This document shows, piece by piece, positions 1 through 13,249 of a stretch of 64,000 bases of DNA (the first letter of the stretch is position 1; every line of letters starts with the position of its first letter). The position numbers were made by a program, and so were the translations under genes. The DNA comes from Nyssa sinensis. Its lineage: Eukaryota; Streptophyta; Magnoliopsida; Cornales; Nyssaceae. The notes below the pieces were generated by a model. That model was not told the DNA's origin, made no database searches, and was given only the letters and a program-made list of their open reading frames with translations. The stretch spans positions 7,824,627 to 7,888,626 of the forward strand of contig CM018041.1 of the NCBI GenBank assembly GCA_008638375.1, written 5' to 3'.

Positions 1-1100
1 CGTGGAATAACTTCTCAGATGGAAGCCACATTAATATTGAATACTCTGCCCCAACTTTTTTGGTCCAAGAAAAGTAAAAGTAATAATACTATCATTAATA
101 TTAAAATAAGAAAACTGTTATATTTTTTTTAATATTTATCTCAAATTTTGCTTCGCAAATAATGTGGCACAGTAATATTAGTAATGCATTAAATTATATA
201 ATTAATGTACCATAATACATTTAGTTATATAATTAATGTATCACAGTCAGACTCTACACAACAGATAGAAATTTGGGAAAAATTTTAAAAAACGTATCTA
301 TTACTTTCAAAATAAAAGTAATATTACTAAGAGCTTGTTTAAGAACTGAAATGTATTCAAATATTAAAGTAATTATATTAAATAAGACTTACATTCGAAA
401 AAGATCTAATAAACAATATTCTCGTTTATATACTCATAGCAGTATTACCCTAAATTAAAATTTTTATCCTAAAAGACATGATATTAAATTATTGATAATG
501 TATTTAAAGAATCATTAATAAATTAATTTTACATAAAACTCAATATATAAATTTGAGACAAATAGTATTACTGTTGTCATTTTATAAAAAATAAATAATA
601 TTCATTTCTCTCACAAATATACAATCCTTACACGTTAATGCTAAATAATTTTCAAATGATAAAAATGGTCCAACATATATGTGAGAGAAATATATATTGT
701 TCGTTTATGTTGAAATAGATACACAACCCCAAACCCCTACCCCTTATTTTTACAAAATAAAACATATGCCCTATGTCAAATTATGCATAGCTATCCAAAA
801 AAAAAAAATTCATATTATTTTACAATTAATTTTTTATTTCTTTCTTTAAATGTGTCTAGTTATATTCATGAATAAATAGTGTAACAATTGCTAGTTTCAG
901 ACATGAATTTTTTTAAAAAAATTATTTAGTGGTACGGATGAGTGATTTTGGTGGATGCCAAAAAACTTGGGTTATTATTAATAAATGTAAATATAGGATG
1001 GACCGCCCACATTTTTTTGAATTGTCTTTTCTTTATGTAATTTTAGACCAGAACAAGTGTGGCAAGTGATTAAATCAGACCTATAGATATTTTAGATGTC
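1..1100. other. AT-rich intergenic DNA, nothing recognised
   Basis: No gene, splice-supported exon series or bounded repeat was recognised. Only short chance frames. Confidence 0.5.
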
Positions 1101-1114
1101 TCTAGTAGAATTAA

Positions 1115-1248
1115 TTTTTTTCTTTAAGCTCTAAAAAATTAACGAAAGCTCTAAAGAATTAACGATCGGCGCAAAAAAGACTTCAACTCGAGATGCTTGA
1201 ATTTTATTCTCAACTGTCTTTCACCGCACGACTACTCCCCATATGAAT
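1115..1248 (-). mobile_element. tRNA-derived SINE with 14-bp target duplication
   Basis: The element is bounded by TCTAGTAGAATTAA at 1101-1114 and again at 1249-1262. Read on the minus strand it has a box A-like segment (GTCGTGCGGTGAAAGAC), a degenerate box B-like segment (CTCGAGTTGAAGTC) and an A-rich tail next to the left duplication. It shares AATAAAATTCAAG and ATCTCGAGTT with the copy near 60.4 kb. Confidence 0.7.
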
Positions 1249-1262
1249 TCTAGTAGAATTAA

Positions 1263-2939
1263 ATTATTTTCACTTATATCAAGTGTTCTTATATTGATGT
1301 CTATTTTTGTTTCATTTAGTTGCTGCAATTATTCATTTGTTGATACACTAAGGATATTTATTGTAATTAAGAAAAAAAAGTTATTTTATTTTAAACTTAG
1401 AGACAACATGCTCATGAGAAATTTTTTAATCGGCCTGAAATATCACATGATAATGTGTCTTCTTTGAAGACACTCTATCTTATGTCCCACTAAAAAGATG
1501 GATTATATCACAATGACATAATATTATTGAAGAGCAAGTGCTATCGTCAATTTTAGAGGTCCAAAATTCATTATCTGATTGACTTGTATAATTCACACTC
1601 TAACATTACGCACGTAATCAGATCACGAATTTCTTAACTTCACAATTTACAATGACATTTCTCTGTTATTAAAAGACCAAATTGCAATCATTCTAAGAAT
1701 TTTCCTATACACACTACTCAATGCATGTGGATGGTGTGGAAAAAGTTGGTTATAGGGGGAGAGAAGTGAGATTGAGACTAAGTGGAGATAACGTTAGAAG
1801 TGGAAATAATGAAATTAAAAGTAGAATTACTATTTTGTTTATAATTGCTTTTAATTTAAGAGAGATTATATCATTGGTATTTTCTTTATTAGAACGTGTG
1901 GGGTATTATAGTATATTGCATTACAAGTTACATACAAATAATGTCAAACATTATATAGTAAAGCTATCTATGAACCTTTCAAATATAGGTCTTGACATTT
2001 TGAACTCATAATTGAGAGAAAATATTTAAAATAAATCAGATTGCTCTTAACAGGAGAGTAAGATTTGAACTCACAAGTGGCCAACTGAACTCGCAACCTC
2101 GTCTTTGACTAATTTTATAAAAGAAAAAAAAAGTAATATTACATTACTCTAAAATTTATTTAAAAAATAGTATCTCAAATGTTGTAACAATAGAAATTCA
2201 TTATCCATCACTAAAACAATACGATAGATAATCAATATAAGACTGTCACATTATTTAAAATATTTTCTTAAACTCAGAATTAAATATTTTAATATTAAAA
2301 AATAGATAGAGAGTTCACTATATAGAATAGTATACATTATTTAAAGAAAAACCGAATGATTCATGCCAACATCAACCAAAACTACTAATACATAGATCAA
2401 TATTAAATTAGAGATTAACTAATTTTTTTAACAAAATTAGAAATTGGATTTTTTTATTTTTTATATAAAAATAATTATGATTTATCTATCTCATTTAAGT
2501 GAATAAATCTCATAACTATTATAAATATCGCGAGAAAATGGTTATCAATTTGGGATGCTAAAGATTATTCATTCAATATTATCAAAAAATAATAATTAGT
2601 TATTTTACTCAATAATTATGTGAAGTTTTTCTTTATTTTGTTCTTTTTTGATGGACAATAATTAGTGTGAAATTGAATGAAAGATTTGATATCGACCTCA
2701 AGATTTGATATTGACATGATGAAGGTTGTGTCCAAATGTGTCTACTAAAGATTTATAATTAATTATTTATTTCAAGTTAAAAAATAATTAATATTTTGTC
2801 TATGTGAAACAAAAATATAAGTGATGCCAAATATTTAAAAGATGTTCAAAAATTTTATATTAAATTTTTATTTTAAGTGATTTGATAGTGAATCAAATCT
2901 TATATATGTCGAATATAACTTGGAATGCAGGACTTGATA
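1263..2939. other. AT-rich intergenic DNA, nothing recognised
   Basis: Short frames only, no motif matches. Repeat-derived DNA is likely but no ends were found. Confidence 0.5.
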
Positions 2940-3137
2940 AAAAAGGATTAAAGCACACAATATTATTATTTTATTACGCGTTCATTTGAAAAAGTTTCAA
3001 TCTCTCCAAAATTAATTATGTTTGTTAATTAAATGTTTGGTAAAATTATTTAAAAGTAATTAATTTTTTATAATTTAAAACTTCTTCAAATGAACGCTTA
3101 ATAAAATAATAATATTATGTGCTTTAATTCTTTTTTA
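2940..3137. mobile_element. MITE-like inverted-repeat element
   Basis: Arms of about 50 bp (2943-2998 and 3081-3132) are near-perfect inverted copies, sharing ATTAAAGCAC, AATATTATTATTTTATTA and CGTTCATTTGAA with their complements. The short AT-rich centre has no coding content. Confidence 0.65.
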
Positions 3138-4302
3138 ATTAAATGTAGTTTTTTTCTTCTCTGCAAATCTCTCTACTTTTGGAGAGATTGGAGAGGTGAG
3201 TTATAACTTTCAAACTTTCTCTCATAATTTTTTCTTTTATTTTTATTAAAAACTTTCAAACCAGAGATTTAATTATCTTTTCACCTTAATTTTTTTTTTC
3301 TCTTCCATTTCTTTCAATCCAAACGAGCTGTTAAGTACCATAACAAAAAGGTCGATTGTAATTGCATTTCCAAAGGAAAAAAAAAAACGAATATGCTTAT
3401 CTTAATAATATCCAAAAAGGTCATAAAAAATAATATCCACAAATAAATAAGAGATTGATATAGAATTAATAAACGAATGCATCTTCATTTATTAAATTTA
3501 ATAAATAAACTTCATCTTGGTTACTGAATTTTATAGTAACTTAATCATTAACTTTATGTCAATCTTTAAAGGAAAATTATATATATATATATAAAATAAA
3601 ATAAATAATATATATATATATATATTAACGATCTCATTCTTTTTTTACTTTCAAATAAAATAGAGTGGGTCTCATTATTTATTAAATAGTAAGTTCCATT
3701 CTATTATGTCTAAAAATGGAAAAAAAAAAATAAAGTAAGAATTTGCATTATGCATAGCAATATTTATTTATTTATTTATATTGTTAATCACATTAATTAA
3801 TGATCTATTAATAATGTCATATCACTTGCGAATGGGGTTGTATATTGATTTGGCTACTCTCACCTCTAACATTCTAGAAACACAAAAATTAATATGAAAA
3901 ACTAGCCTTAAATTTGATTTAAATTATTTATTGAAGATTTTAATTATTTTTTCTTCTGTTTGTTCTAATGATAAACTATCATGAAATGGGGGACTGGGAA
4001 AGTCAATTTAGATTAAATTTAAGAGGTAAATTATTCGGTCGGAAGAAAATGTAAGCTTAAATTAGCGGTCCAGCTTTCTTGCATGTGGTCGACCATAATA
4101 ATAGTCCCACAGGGGCACCAGAGACATTTCACTAATGTGAGGTTTGAAATTAATGATTTAGAAAGGAAAAAAAATTCAAATTTATGATTTAGAAAATGAA
4201 AAAAGAAAAAACTAGAAAGAAAATTTGAAACTCAATTAATGTGTGTTTATGTAAGGGCATATTAGATATTTTTTATAAATAACAAGCTTTACTGATAATT
4301 AC

Positions 4303-4333
<31 letters not shown>

Positions 4334-7300
4334 CATGCATATATTATGTATTTCATTATGAAATATAAAATATAAAATAACGGTAATTGTTTATTTGTCG
4401 ACAACGAGATACAGACCTTACTCGTGAGTTCACACATAATATTTAGATCATGAAATATTATATACATATTGATTAATTATATATATATATAATATTAATG
4501 TCGTAAATGTATAATATAATATATATATATATATATCACACTATATATATAATTTTCTTATTTGTTTTTATAAATATTTTTTATTTGGAGTTTGGTTCTT
4601 GAGTTGGGTTGGTTTACTATAACTTTAAACCGAAACCAAGTTGAATATTTCGGTTCTAGAACCAACCCAACCCAAACTATCTTTAGAACCGACTTTACCC
4701 AATCCTTTCGGTTCGGGTCGGTTTAGTTCTATGGTTTTTAATTTTTTATGCACCCCTAATATCATGCAACGTGTGTTGAATAAAGAAGGAATGACCGAAC
4801 TATCTCTCTCAGGTATAATCCGAACACATCACTATAGTTGGACAAATAGTATCTAAGCTTGGATCCGTTCGGGCTTAGACATGATACTTTATTGAAGACT
4901 AAGAGATTCAGCACGGATCAAGCCTCAGTTTGGACATAATTTTAATTCAGGCCAATTGGCAGACTGGACAGTCTAACCAAGTCAATTCAATTCAAATATT
5001 CTAAAACGAAAGAGAATCATGATTCCAAGATAATATGGGACATTACTCTTATTATAGGTGTCATCCGTGACCCTACATCCTCTTATCATTAGGGTGCTAC
5101 CTGCAATCAAGAATGTGCATTCTCCACGTCAAATATCTATTTTAAACCCTAAACCTCACACTAACACATGCAATTTCTTGCATTCAACAAATTTTTTTGC
5201 ATTCTCCTCTGCTTCTTCAAGCAATCTTCTCACTTGATTGTCTAAGAATTTTTTACAGACACCACACTGATATTCCTTGTCTTTTTCCGTTACTCCTTTC
5301 TTATTTTGTAAGAGGACACTTAACTAGTGGATAAATATTTCATGAATGCAACATTTTATCATATACATGTTATCTAAAATATTTCTCTTCATATAGCTGA
5401 AAATCATATAGAATCTCAAATGCATGTATTTTAACCCAATTTAAAAAGATTAAAAAGCTGTAAAATCTCACAAAGCATATAAAATCAATTTCATTGAAAA
5501 TAACATAGCAAAAAACTTACATTTAAATCATAAGAGGCATTTTGAGTGACATTTAACAGAACTATTTATGAAATATATATAATTTGGTAGGTTACCGTCA
5601 CATGGGTATGATAGTTTCTGTGATTTTAGCAATACAGTAGAATTTACGTGAATCGCATAAGATACTCAAATTATAAAAACTGTCACACCCTATTAACGAT
5701 CACATAAAAATAATTTCTCCATAATATGCACCACTAATTTGAAATTCATTTCAGAATCAATTAAGGATGTCATAATGTCTACTCATGGTGGTTATTTTAC
5801 TATGGAGATTCCTTGATAATCACTAAGAACCTTCCTTTTTATTCTCATTATTAACAAAACCATGATTACCCCAGAAAACTAAGTTTATCTAACTTTCCCA
5901 ATCAAAGGTTTGAGCCCCCATCTCCAGATAAAATAAACATATATATATATATATAAGAAAATCTTAGAATGACACGTGTCATCAAATGATAGGAAGTCCA
6001 ATGCAATTATAGGGCAGATTTTATACAAGAGATGATAGTAGCATGTTCATCCACATGGTCCCCAATAGGGACATCTAGTTCTCTACCCACTAGACAACCC
6101 ATTAAATAATCAGCCCTAACAAGTTAAAAGTACCCTCCCACACCCCTTTGTTATTTAGTATATGAAGCTTTTTGTGGTGAGAGAGAATCACATCATGTGT
6201 TTGTGCCCTTTCAAAACTTTGAGTTCACTTAAGCTTTACAAAACCATATCAAAACATTCTTAAATCATATTATTGATGTTAAATCAAACTGTCCTTTTAT
6301 TAAAACACCCATCTTGTGTTTAATTTTTTAATGAAAGAACCTTGTCATGATCCATTCAACAAAAAGGGGTTTTTTTTTGGTGAAGGATTATGTAAGTAGG
6401 ATTATAGGTAGGTTAGTTGTTTGGAGACAGATAAGGAGCCCCATGATTTGTGGGATTTTTAGCCATGGAAGTTTGATGAGAATGTTTTCTAGCAGCTATG
6501 TAATGCCTTATTATGGATAAGTGACCCCATTGTCCACGTTATTGCATTATCCTCTTTGCTTCTTGCTTCTTGACATTTGAATTGATGTGAATTAATTAAT
6601 AGTTTTCCATTAGCCTAATCACTATGTTAATTAAATAAAGAGTGCAAATGTGGGCTAGCTATTGCCTTTTGGTGTCCATTATGTAATTGTATACCTCAAA
6701 AACTAAACCCACTCACATGGTATTGTACATTCTTTTTAAAAGGAAAATTTTAGTGCACGAGAAGTCGGTTGTTTGTTATAAATTCATCTTAATTTTCTGT
6801 AACTCGTTTGCAACTTGAAAATTTTTTTTGACCCGATTTTGTTTTGTATTTATTTTGTTACCAAATGCAATTCCAATAACTTCCCTGTCTGAACGAAAGG
6901 GAGGTTCGTGTTCGAATGAAAAATACTTTTTCATTTGAACGCTCATAATTTTTTCAATGCCAATCTTGCATATGTAACAGTGTAATTTTCTAGGGTTTGG
7001 GGGGCACATGAGGTGAGTCATTTTGTGAGTTGTCGTTGGGTGTGAAGGAAATTTTAAATTTGTGAGTGTTTCACTCTTGTTATTTTGGATTTGTGAATGT
7101 TTCACTCTTGTAATTTATTTGATATATAGTACATTGATCATCGTTACTTGTAAATGTAGATATCTTGCCTAACCTCGTATATCGTGTCTTCTCTGTATGT
7201 TTTAGTTATCTTTCTTATTTGAGATTGATTCATATTTGATTTAGTTACTTCTGTACAAGTACGAGATTCTCGCCACTACAGGATTTGAAGACGATTAGAT

Positions 7301-8039
7301 GTAAGAAACTTTATTTCTATAAACAAGAATATGATTTGTTTCCGTGACTCGAATATCTAATTAGAAAAATTATTTTTACAGCTCGAATATATGACTTTCA
7401 GATTATAATAAAATAACCTTACCAGTTGTACCAAACATCGTCCTCAAATAAGCTTTTTGGTAACAAGTGTGCGTTGTTCATTGCTTGAACCATATGACCT
7501 TATAAAGGAATGTGACTTATCATTTGATGTGGCCGACATTACCAATGCCATTTCTTGTTTTCATCGAGGGGGATATGTTTGTTTTGTAACTGATTATGAT
7601 ATCTTTTATTAATACAAACAAAATTTTAAAAAATAAACGATAAAAAAAATGAGTGTGATGTCTGTCTTCCCATAATCAATTGTATTTGGAACTGATTTTT
7701 GATCTTGGAGAGGGGGGGACTGCCCTTTCTTGTGTGGGACATTAGCCACAATTAAGGTACAGCATGTGTAACACAAGCTCGCCGACACAATTTTCTCCCA
7801 ATTTGAATGTAATTTAGGGCATTAATAGCATTGATATTCATTTTTTATACAACAATGTGAAGATGGGAATCGACTTCACGCCAATTACTCGAAGAGTAGT
7901 GAACTTACAATACTTGAATATGACCTCTTTCCTAACATTAATATATATACACACATATTACATTCACGGCCATTCAAAGCATTTAATTAAACATCTCAAC
8001 CTATATCTAGAATTTTGAAGAAAAAAAAACCCTGAATTA
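3138..8039. other. Intergenic DNA with TA microsatellites and unclassified repeats
   Basis: Several TA runs (about 3570-3625, 4300-4335, 5940-5955). 4600-4740 has alternating copies of a AACCCAACC / GGTTCGGGTCGG motif typical of decayed DNA elements. 6.1-6.7 kb is slightly GC-richer and may be transcribed, but no protein is supported. The frame on the minus strand at 6.8-7.1 kb shows no family resemblance. Confidence 0.4.
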
Positions 8040-8215
8040 ACTTGGTAATAATCCTTATCGACGAGGAATTATTAAATGGTCCTGATCAATCAAGAGTCTA
8101 TAGTGTACGAGATGCATGATATTTAATAGACATAAAAAAAAAAATTTGTATACTTGACAGCTTTTGATTGGTAGGAACGGGACCATTCAATAATTTCTTC
8201 TTACCGACAAGAATA
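8040..8215. mobile_element. MITE-like element with imperfect inverted ends
   Basis: The left part (GAATTATTAAATGGTCC...CAATCAA) and the complement of the right part (GAAATTATTGAATGGTCC...CAATCAA) match over about 40 bp with gaps, enclosing a short AT-rich centre. Confidence 0.5.
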
Positions 8216-8369
8216 TGATTTGAAATGAAAATAAATTTCGCAATTCAACTTTTCTTTTTCTTCTTTTAATAGAAATTAAGGTTTGAATCTTGACATCAGC
8301 TCCTAAAGTGCCCCTAAGTTGTAAGGTCCCAATGAAATTTTCTCGCCCTTACAACTTTTTTTTGAATAA

Positions 8370-8488
8370 TACTATTAAGAATTCGTATGTACATACGAAC
8401 AAAACTCTTATCAAAAAAGATAATTTTTAAAAATTTTAACCGATAAAAGACTGTTTGTATATACAAACGAACTTTTAGTAGCAATTTT
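8370..8488. mobile_element. Small inverted-repeat element
   Basis: Left ACTATTAAGAATTCGTATGTACATACGAAC and the complement of the right end (ACTAAAAGTTCGTTTGTATATACAAAC), followed in each arm by CTTTTATC-like sequence, form a foldback of about 115 bp. Confidence 0.5.
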
Positions 8489-8839
8489 TTTTTCTTTCTT
8501 TAGAACCAAACAATAGATATTTATGAGATAGTTATAACATAGAACATGCTTGTCCACCCTCTTTTAATTAGTTATCATGTTCCAGACCTAAACCATAGAA
8601 GTCCTTGGAATGGACCACAAAGCCTATAGCGTGCATGGAATGGTCATATTTTCACAGTGCAAAATTATATGACTGCTGCCTGTTCTAAAGAAGAAGAAGA
8701 GGACCACAGTATCTAATGAAATCTTGTACTTACATATTCTTCTGGAAACGGGACCAAAAATTTCATTCCAGTTTTTTCCAAGTTGACAACTTGAACCTAT
8801 TCACAGTGTTTGCAATTTTTCCCTTTTTCCACGAACTAA

Positions 8840-8955
8840 AAAATTGTGAGACAGTTGAGAATGTGCTATTGGTTACCTTACACACACACACATATATGTG
8901 TGTGTGTGTGTAAGGTAACCGGCCAATAGCACATTCTCAACTGTCTCACAATTTT
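8840..8955. repeat. Near-perfect 116-bp hairpin
   Basis: AAAATTGTGAGACAGTTGAG and onward to TTACCTTACACACACACA is followed, after a short ATAT centre, by its complement ending CTGTCTCACAATTTT. The only clear defect is a few extra bases (CGG) in the right arm near GGTAACC. Confidence 0.9.
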
Positions 8956-10474
8956 GATTAATAAAGAAGAATAAAGAATTCATGTGGCAATTCTTTTGGG
9001 TTGTCAAGAAATCAAATATTAGCTTAAAAAAAATAGAAATAAGAAGTTAAATGCTATTTTTAATAATTGAATCACTTAATGAACTTATAAGGGGCTCCAA
9101 TTATTAGAGCTAATATCATTTTACATTTCATAATATCTATATATATCTATATACATATATATATATTTAAATTAAGGAATAATTTTGAAAAGACTTCCAT
9201 TGTTGAGACATTGACTAGTCAAATCTCCATTGCTATAAAGCGATTGCTAATCATAAAAAATACTTATCCATTCAATTAGCAAATGATTGTTCAAAATGTT
9301 ATCCAATTTTCCAGGAAAAGATGAGATTGAAATTTGAGCATTAAAGGAACGGCTACAATTAATGGGTGAAGATGATAGCAAAAAAATTGTAAGCTTTAGA
9401 CTAAGGCCGTTTGTGGAGTTTTTGCATTTCACATTTTTATTTGCATTTGTAAAATTTATTGTAAGGAGTCAAACTACTGTAAACAAGTTGAATAATAAAT
9501 TATTTAAATTTGATTCAGTCAAATTAATAAATTTTAAATTATATTTAAGTTTAATTTATTCATATCTTGAATCGATCTTAAACGAGTTTCTAATCAAATC
9601 GATCACGAACCGATTTAGAGTAACTTAATTTTTTATGTGGCATCAAAATATTAATTGTTATATTGAATCGAATTTAATAAATTAACGAGTTTCAAATTAC
9701 GTTTAAATTTGATTTACTTATCTCACGAGTTGATCTTGAATAAATTTTTAGCCAAATTAGTTTAAATAACTTAGTTTTTTTTATAATCCTATTTGAAAAA
9801 CATGTTTGCTGCATGGTCAGTTCAAATCACGGACCAATCCACTATTCCACCACTCATAAAACCTCGTTTATAAATCACGAAGCCGACCTATATATATATA
9901 TTTTTTCTAGGCCGACCCGCCAAACGACCGCTAAGTCATGACCAATACCAACTCTTGTTTACAAAAATAGTGAGACACTTAGGTACAGCAAAAAGTGGTT
10001 CGATAGGATTTGTATTTTCATGTGCATAAACAAATTTTACAAGTGTCTTTTCATTGTTGATTTTATAAAAACTCCAAATTTTATCCTTGACTAGTCAATA
10101 AAAATGAATTATAAAATAGCTTTTATTGGAAGATACCAACACTGGGAAAGGTCTATCCGTATCAAATCGAATAGGTCTTGGATATAGCTATGGATTGGTG
10201 TCTTCATCAAGTTGGCTCTCTATCTCTTTCAATTCTTGTTCTAAATTCATGGCATTTCAATGGATCTTTATTAATGTATCATGATATTTATCATATTTGT
10301 ATGATAAATATCAATTGACTCACACCATTTATTAGCTCATAGGGTTCTTCTGTCTATTCAAGTTTTTGGTCTTTTCTTTAAACCTACCCCTATTTCAATT
10401 ATCAGCTTCCTAGATCGATCCCAGCAATAATGAAGCTGGATGAACAACTCCTTTTTTGAGTTAAATTGTTATTC
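8956..10474. other. Intergenic DNA, nothing firm
   Basis: AT-rich, with degenerate GAATCGA/ACGAGTTT motifs repeated through 9.5-9.75 kb, suggesting an old non-coding element. No supported gene. Confidence 0.4.
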
Positions 10475-10790
10475 TTAGAGCATTTCTAAAGGGAGGCAAA
10501 TTTCATTTTGCCTTCTTATGCTAAAAAAAATTACACTTTAGAAGAGGAGGCAAATGAGAGTCAAATTTGATCATTTGTGGAGGGAGTCAAATTTTGTGAG
10601 AATGATTAAAATAAAATATTAGTCTTGAATGATAAAATATATTAAAATATTAAAAATGAATTTTCATTTTGACCCTCCTTTAAAGTGAATTTTGATAAAA
10701 ATATATACTCGGAAAGACAAAACATTATTCAAGGGAGGCAAATAATATTTTAACTCTCCATTTTGCATCGTCTTTTGGAGACGGTCTTAG
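10475..10790. mobile_element. MITE-like element (GAGCATxTC...GAGACGGTC ends)
   Basis: The left end TTAGAGCATTTCTAAAG and the complement of the right end CTAAGACCGTCTCCAAAAG are related inverted ends of a type common in plants. The interior repeats GGGAGGCAAA-type motifs in both halves. It ends 16 bp before the hAT-type MITE. Confidence 0.45.
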
Positions 10791-10805
10791 TTTTTGTAAT
10801 ACAAA

Positions 10806-11333
10806 TAGGAGTGTTAATTTTTTATATGATTCAAACATAACACAAAATTAACGAATTTGAGTTGAACATAAATAAGGTTTGAGTTATAAACAGGTTGACA
10901 TAAATAATACGATTAATAAATATGTCATGTTTGAGTTTTAGTAGTGTCAACCTCATTTAACACGATTTAACACATTTAATTATAAAAAATATCATGAGTT
11001 AAGATAATTCGTTTTACATCGAAAGTTTATCAAAGGTTTGGTATTTTTACTTATAAAAGAGGTTCCTACTTTGATTTAACTCATGTCCAAAATTTATTAA
11101 ATTTGAAAATTATCTATACATATTAAAAGATAAATAACCTTTTTATTTAAAAAATAAAAATAAATAGATTAAGCGTGTCGACACGTGTAATCTGTTTAAT
11201 AAATGAGTTGAGTTTAAATCTTGAAAGTTGGTACGATTAGTTAATAGTGTCGGGTTAGGGTTGACACATATTTTAAATATGTATATTTTGACACGATTCC
11301 AATACGACACAATAACACGGATTGACTACCCTA
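10806..11333 (+). mobile_element. hAT-type MITE, copy 1 (528 bp)
   Basis: It is flanked by the 8-bp target duplication AATACAAA (10798-10805 and 11334-11341). Ends are TAGGAGTGTTAATTT and, in complement, TAGGGTAGTCAATCC. The interior (AACACGATTTAACACATTTAATTATAAAA, ATTAGTTAATAGTGTCGG and others) matches the copy at 40.5 kb from end to end. No coding capacity, so it must have been moved by a transposase made elsewhere. Confidence 0.85.
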
Positions 11334-11459
11334 AATACAAATACAAATCATCTAATATGATCCATGATGATTCAGGGTGACCCATGTGGCTTCTATATTT
11401 ATTTTCTATGTAAATGCTTTCAATTTTATAATTCCTCCTAGTTTTTTTAATACTCTTAT

Positions 11460-11911
11460 TGTTGGTGTTCCGCATCGGTTGTGTATGATAATCATAATAG
11501 ACTTATAAAGACGACTTATAACACCTCTACTTGAGGGACATTTTTCGAATTTAAGGCCCAAAATGACAAATCCGTAAGGCTCGTCACTGAATTGACAAAT
11601 CAAAATAGACAATACTTTTAGATGAGGACTAGGTTACATGTCTAACAAGGTAACAATACTTCTATGTGAGGATGTTGGTGTCCAGCAGTGATTGCAGACG
11701 ATTTCCATAATGGACCTATAAAATCGGTGTAAAACACTTATACATAAGAGATGTCTTTTAGATTTAAGATCCAAAAGAACAAACCCGTAAATACTCTTTT
11801 GAATTTAAGATCTAAAATAACAAACTCGTGAAGGATCTCGTCATTAGACTGAAAACTTAGACTCACTAGTGAACAATATTTCAAAATGAAGATTGGGTTG
11901 CATATCTAACA
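11460..11911. repeat. Two LTR-like units in tandem
   Basis: Two direct units begin TGTTGGTGT and end TCTAACA (11460-11647 and 11673-11911). They share blocks such as GGACCTATAAA/AGACTTATAAAG, ACATTTTTCGAATTTAAGG/GTCTTTTAGATTTAAGA and GGTTACAT/GGTTGCAT. TG...CA ends suggest short LTRs of a TRIM-like element, but no primer site or target duplication is evident. Confidence 0.4.
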
Positions 11912-12099
11912 CTCACCACCTATTTAGAATGGTAACAGAGTAGGACTCTTTCCCATCTGACCATCGAAAGGGAATCTTCCTACATCTTTGCCTTATTCCA
12001 TTACTTATGTTTTTCATATTCGCCTCCGCTTTGTCTCTCAAACCTCGCTCCGGCTTGGCCCAACCTCCTCCTAAAATTTACTTTTATTAATATTTTAAA

Positions 12100-12380
12100 A
12101 ATTAAATTAGTCAATTAATATTACTACAAAATTATATTTATAAAATATATACACATATCTAAGATCTATATATGTGAAATATTTAAAGAAATATGAAAAT
12201 ATTAAATTATATTTTTATAATTTAAATATATAATTAAAAACGAAGAGGATAATCAAACCTATCCTCACCCCAAACCTACAATCTGCTTCAATCTCTTCTC
12301 TTCTCCCTATGCCACTATTTATTTCCCTCCAAACTGATCCCATCAGGGATAGAGAGGGCCACGACTCTATAGGATGGTGC
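12100..12380 (+). repeat. Dispersed AT-rich repeat, copy 1
   Basis: Shares an ordered series of blocks with 63780-64000: ...GAAATATGAAAATATTAAA..., ATTTATATAATTTAAATATATAATTA-like and a following CCTATCC/CTTATTCCC-type end. It appears to be the flank of a degenerate non-coding element. Confidence 0.4.
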
Positions 12381-13249
12381 ATTTTTCCATCCCTACATCT
12401 ATTCTTAGTAAAAACAATTTATCAGTCAACTAAAAAAGTAGTTTATGTTCTATTTGATATAGACAAAAATTGGTTCAATAAAATACTAATAAGTGATTTT
12501 AAATCTTTAAATGTTTGATAAGACCTTTTAATAATATTAAAATTCATATTTATTTCTAAAATATTTTTAACAAAATAAAGTAATATCACATGAGAATTTT
12601 TTGAGAATAATTCAAAACGGATTAGAAAGGGTCCACTCTTATAAAATAAGCTCTCTAGTTCTTAAAAAGATTCAATACTTGTTGTCGTTGTTCAAATTTT
12701 AATCATTTTTAAAAGAAAATACAAATTTTAATATTGCTAAAAGAACTTACCAAATATTAAAAATTTATAATATGTTAATTTTTATTTTATTAACCCATTT
12801 TAGTTTTTTCTCAAACTAATTTCTAGAGAATTAGGGTATGTTTGTTTAGATTTTTAAAACAAGATTTTTAATTTGAAAATGCAATATATGCGTTTGGTAA
12901 GATATTAATTTTAATTTTTTTAAAAAAATTTATAATTTAGATTATTATATCAAAATACATTTTTACAATTTTTTAAAAATTAATTACAAAATTTTTAAAA
13001 ATATTTTTCAAAAAATTATATCTGAATCATTATTTAAGCGTAACTTTAATTTTTTAAAAATCAAATAATTTAATAAGATGAACCCAAACACCCTCTAAAC
13101 TTCAAAATCTAATCAAAGTTCAAAATTTGAAACTCATTTAATCACTTTTATTTTTTACACAATCAAGTAGTTGTAATTCATCGTACACCATTTTACATTT
13201 TCTTTTAAATAATGATTATATAAAAATAATTGGTAATATTAATAAGGTG

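Noticed and set aside
6776..7105. 109-residue open frame on the minus strand
   Set aside because: No family resemblance, no flanking splice-supported exons; composition fits chance in repeat DNA.
9280..9400. Possible exon fragment reading NFPGKDEIE...ALKERLQLMGEDDSKKI after a CAG acceptor-like site
   Set aside because: Contains an in-frame stop and has no partner exons; too short to assign. It could be a pseudogene scrap but is not supportable.
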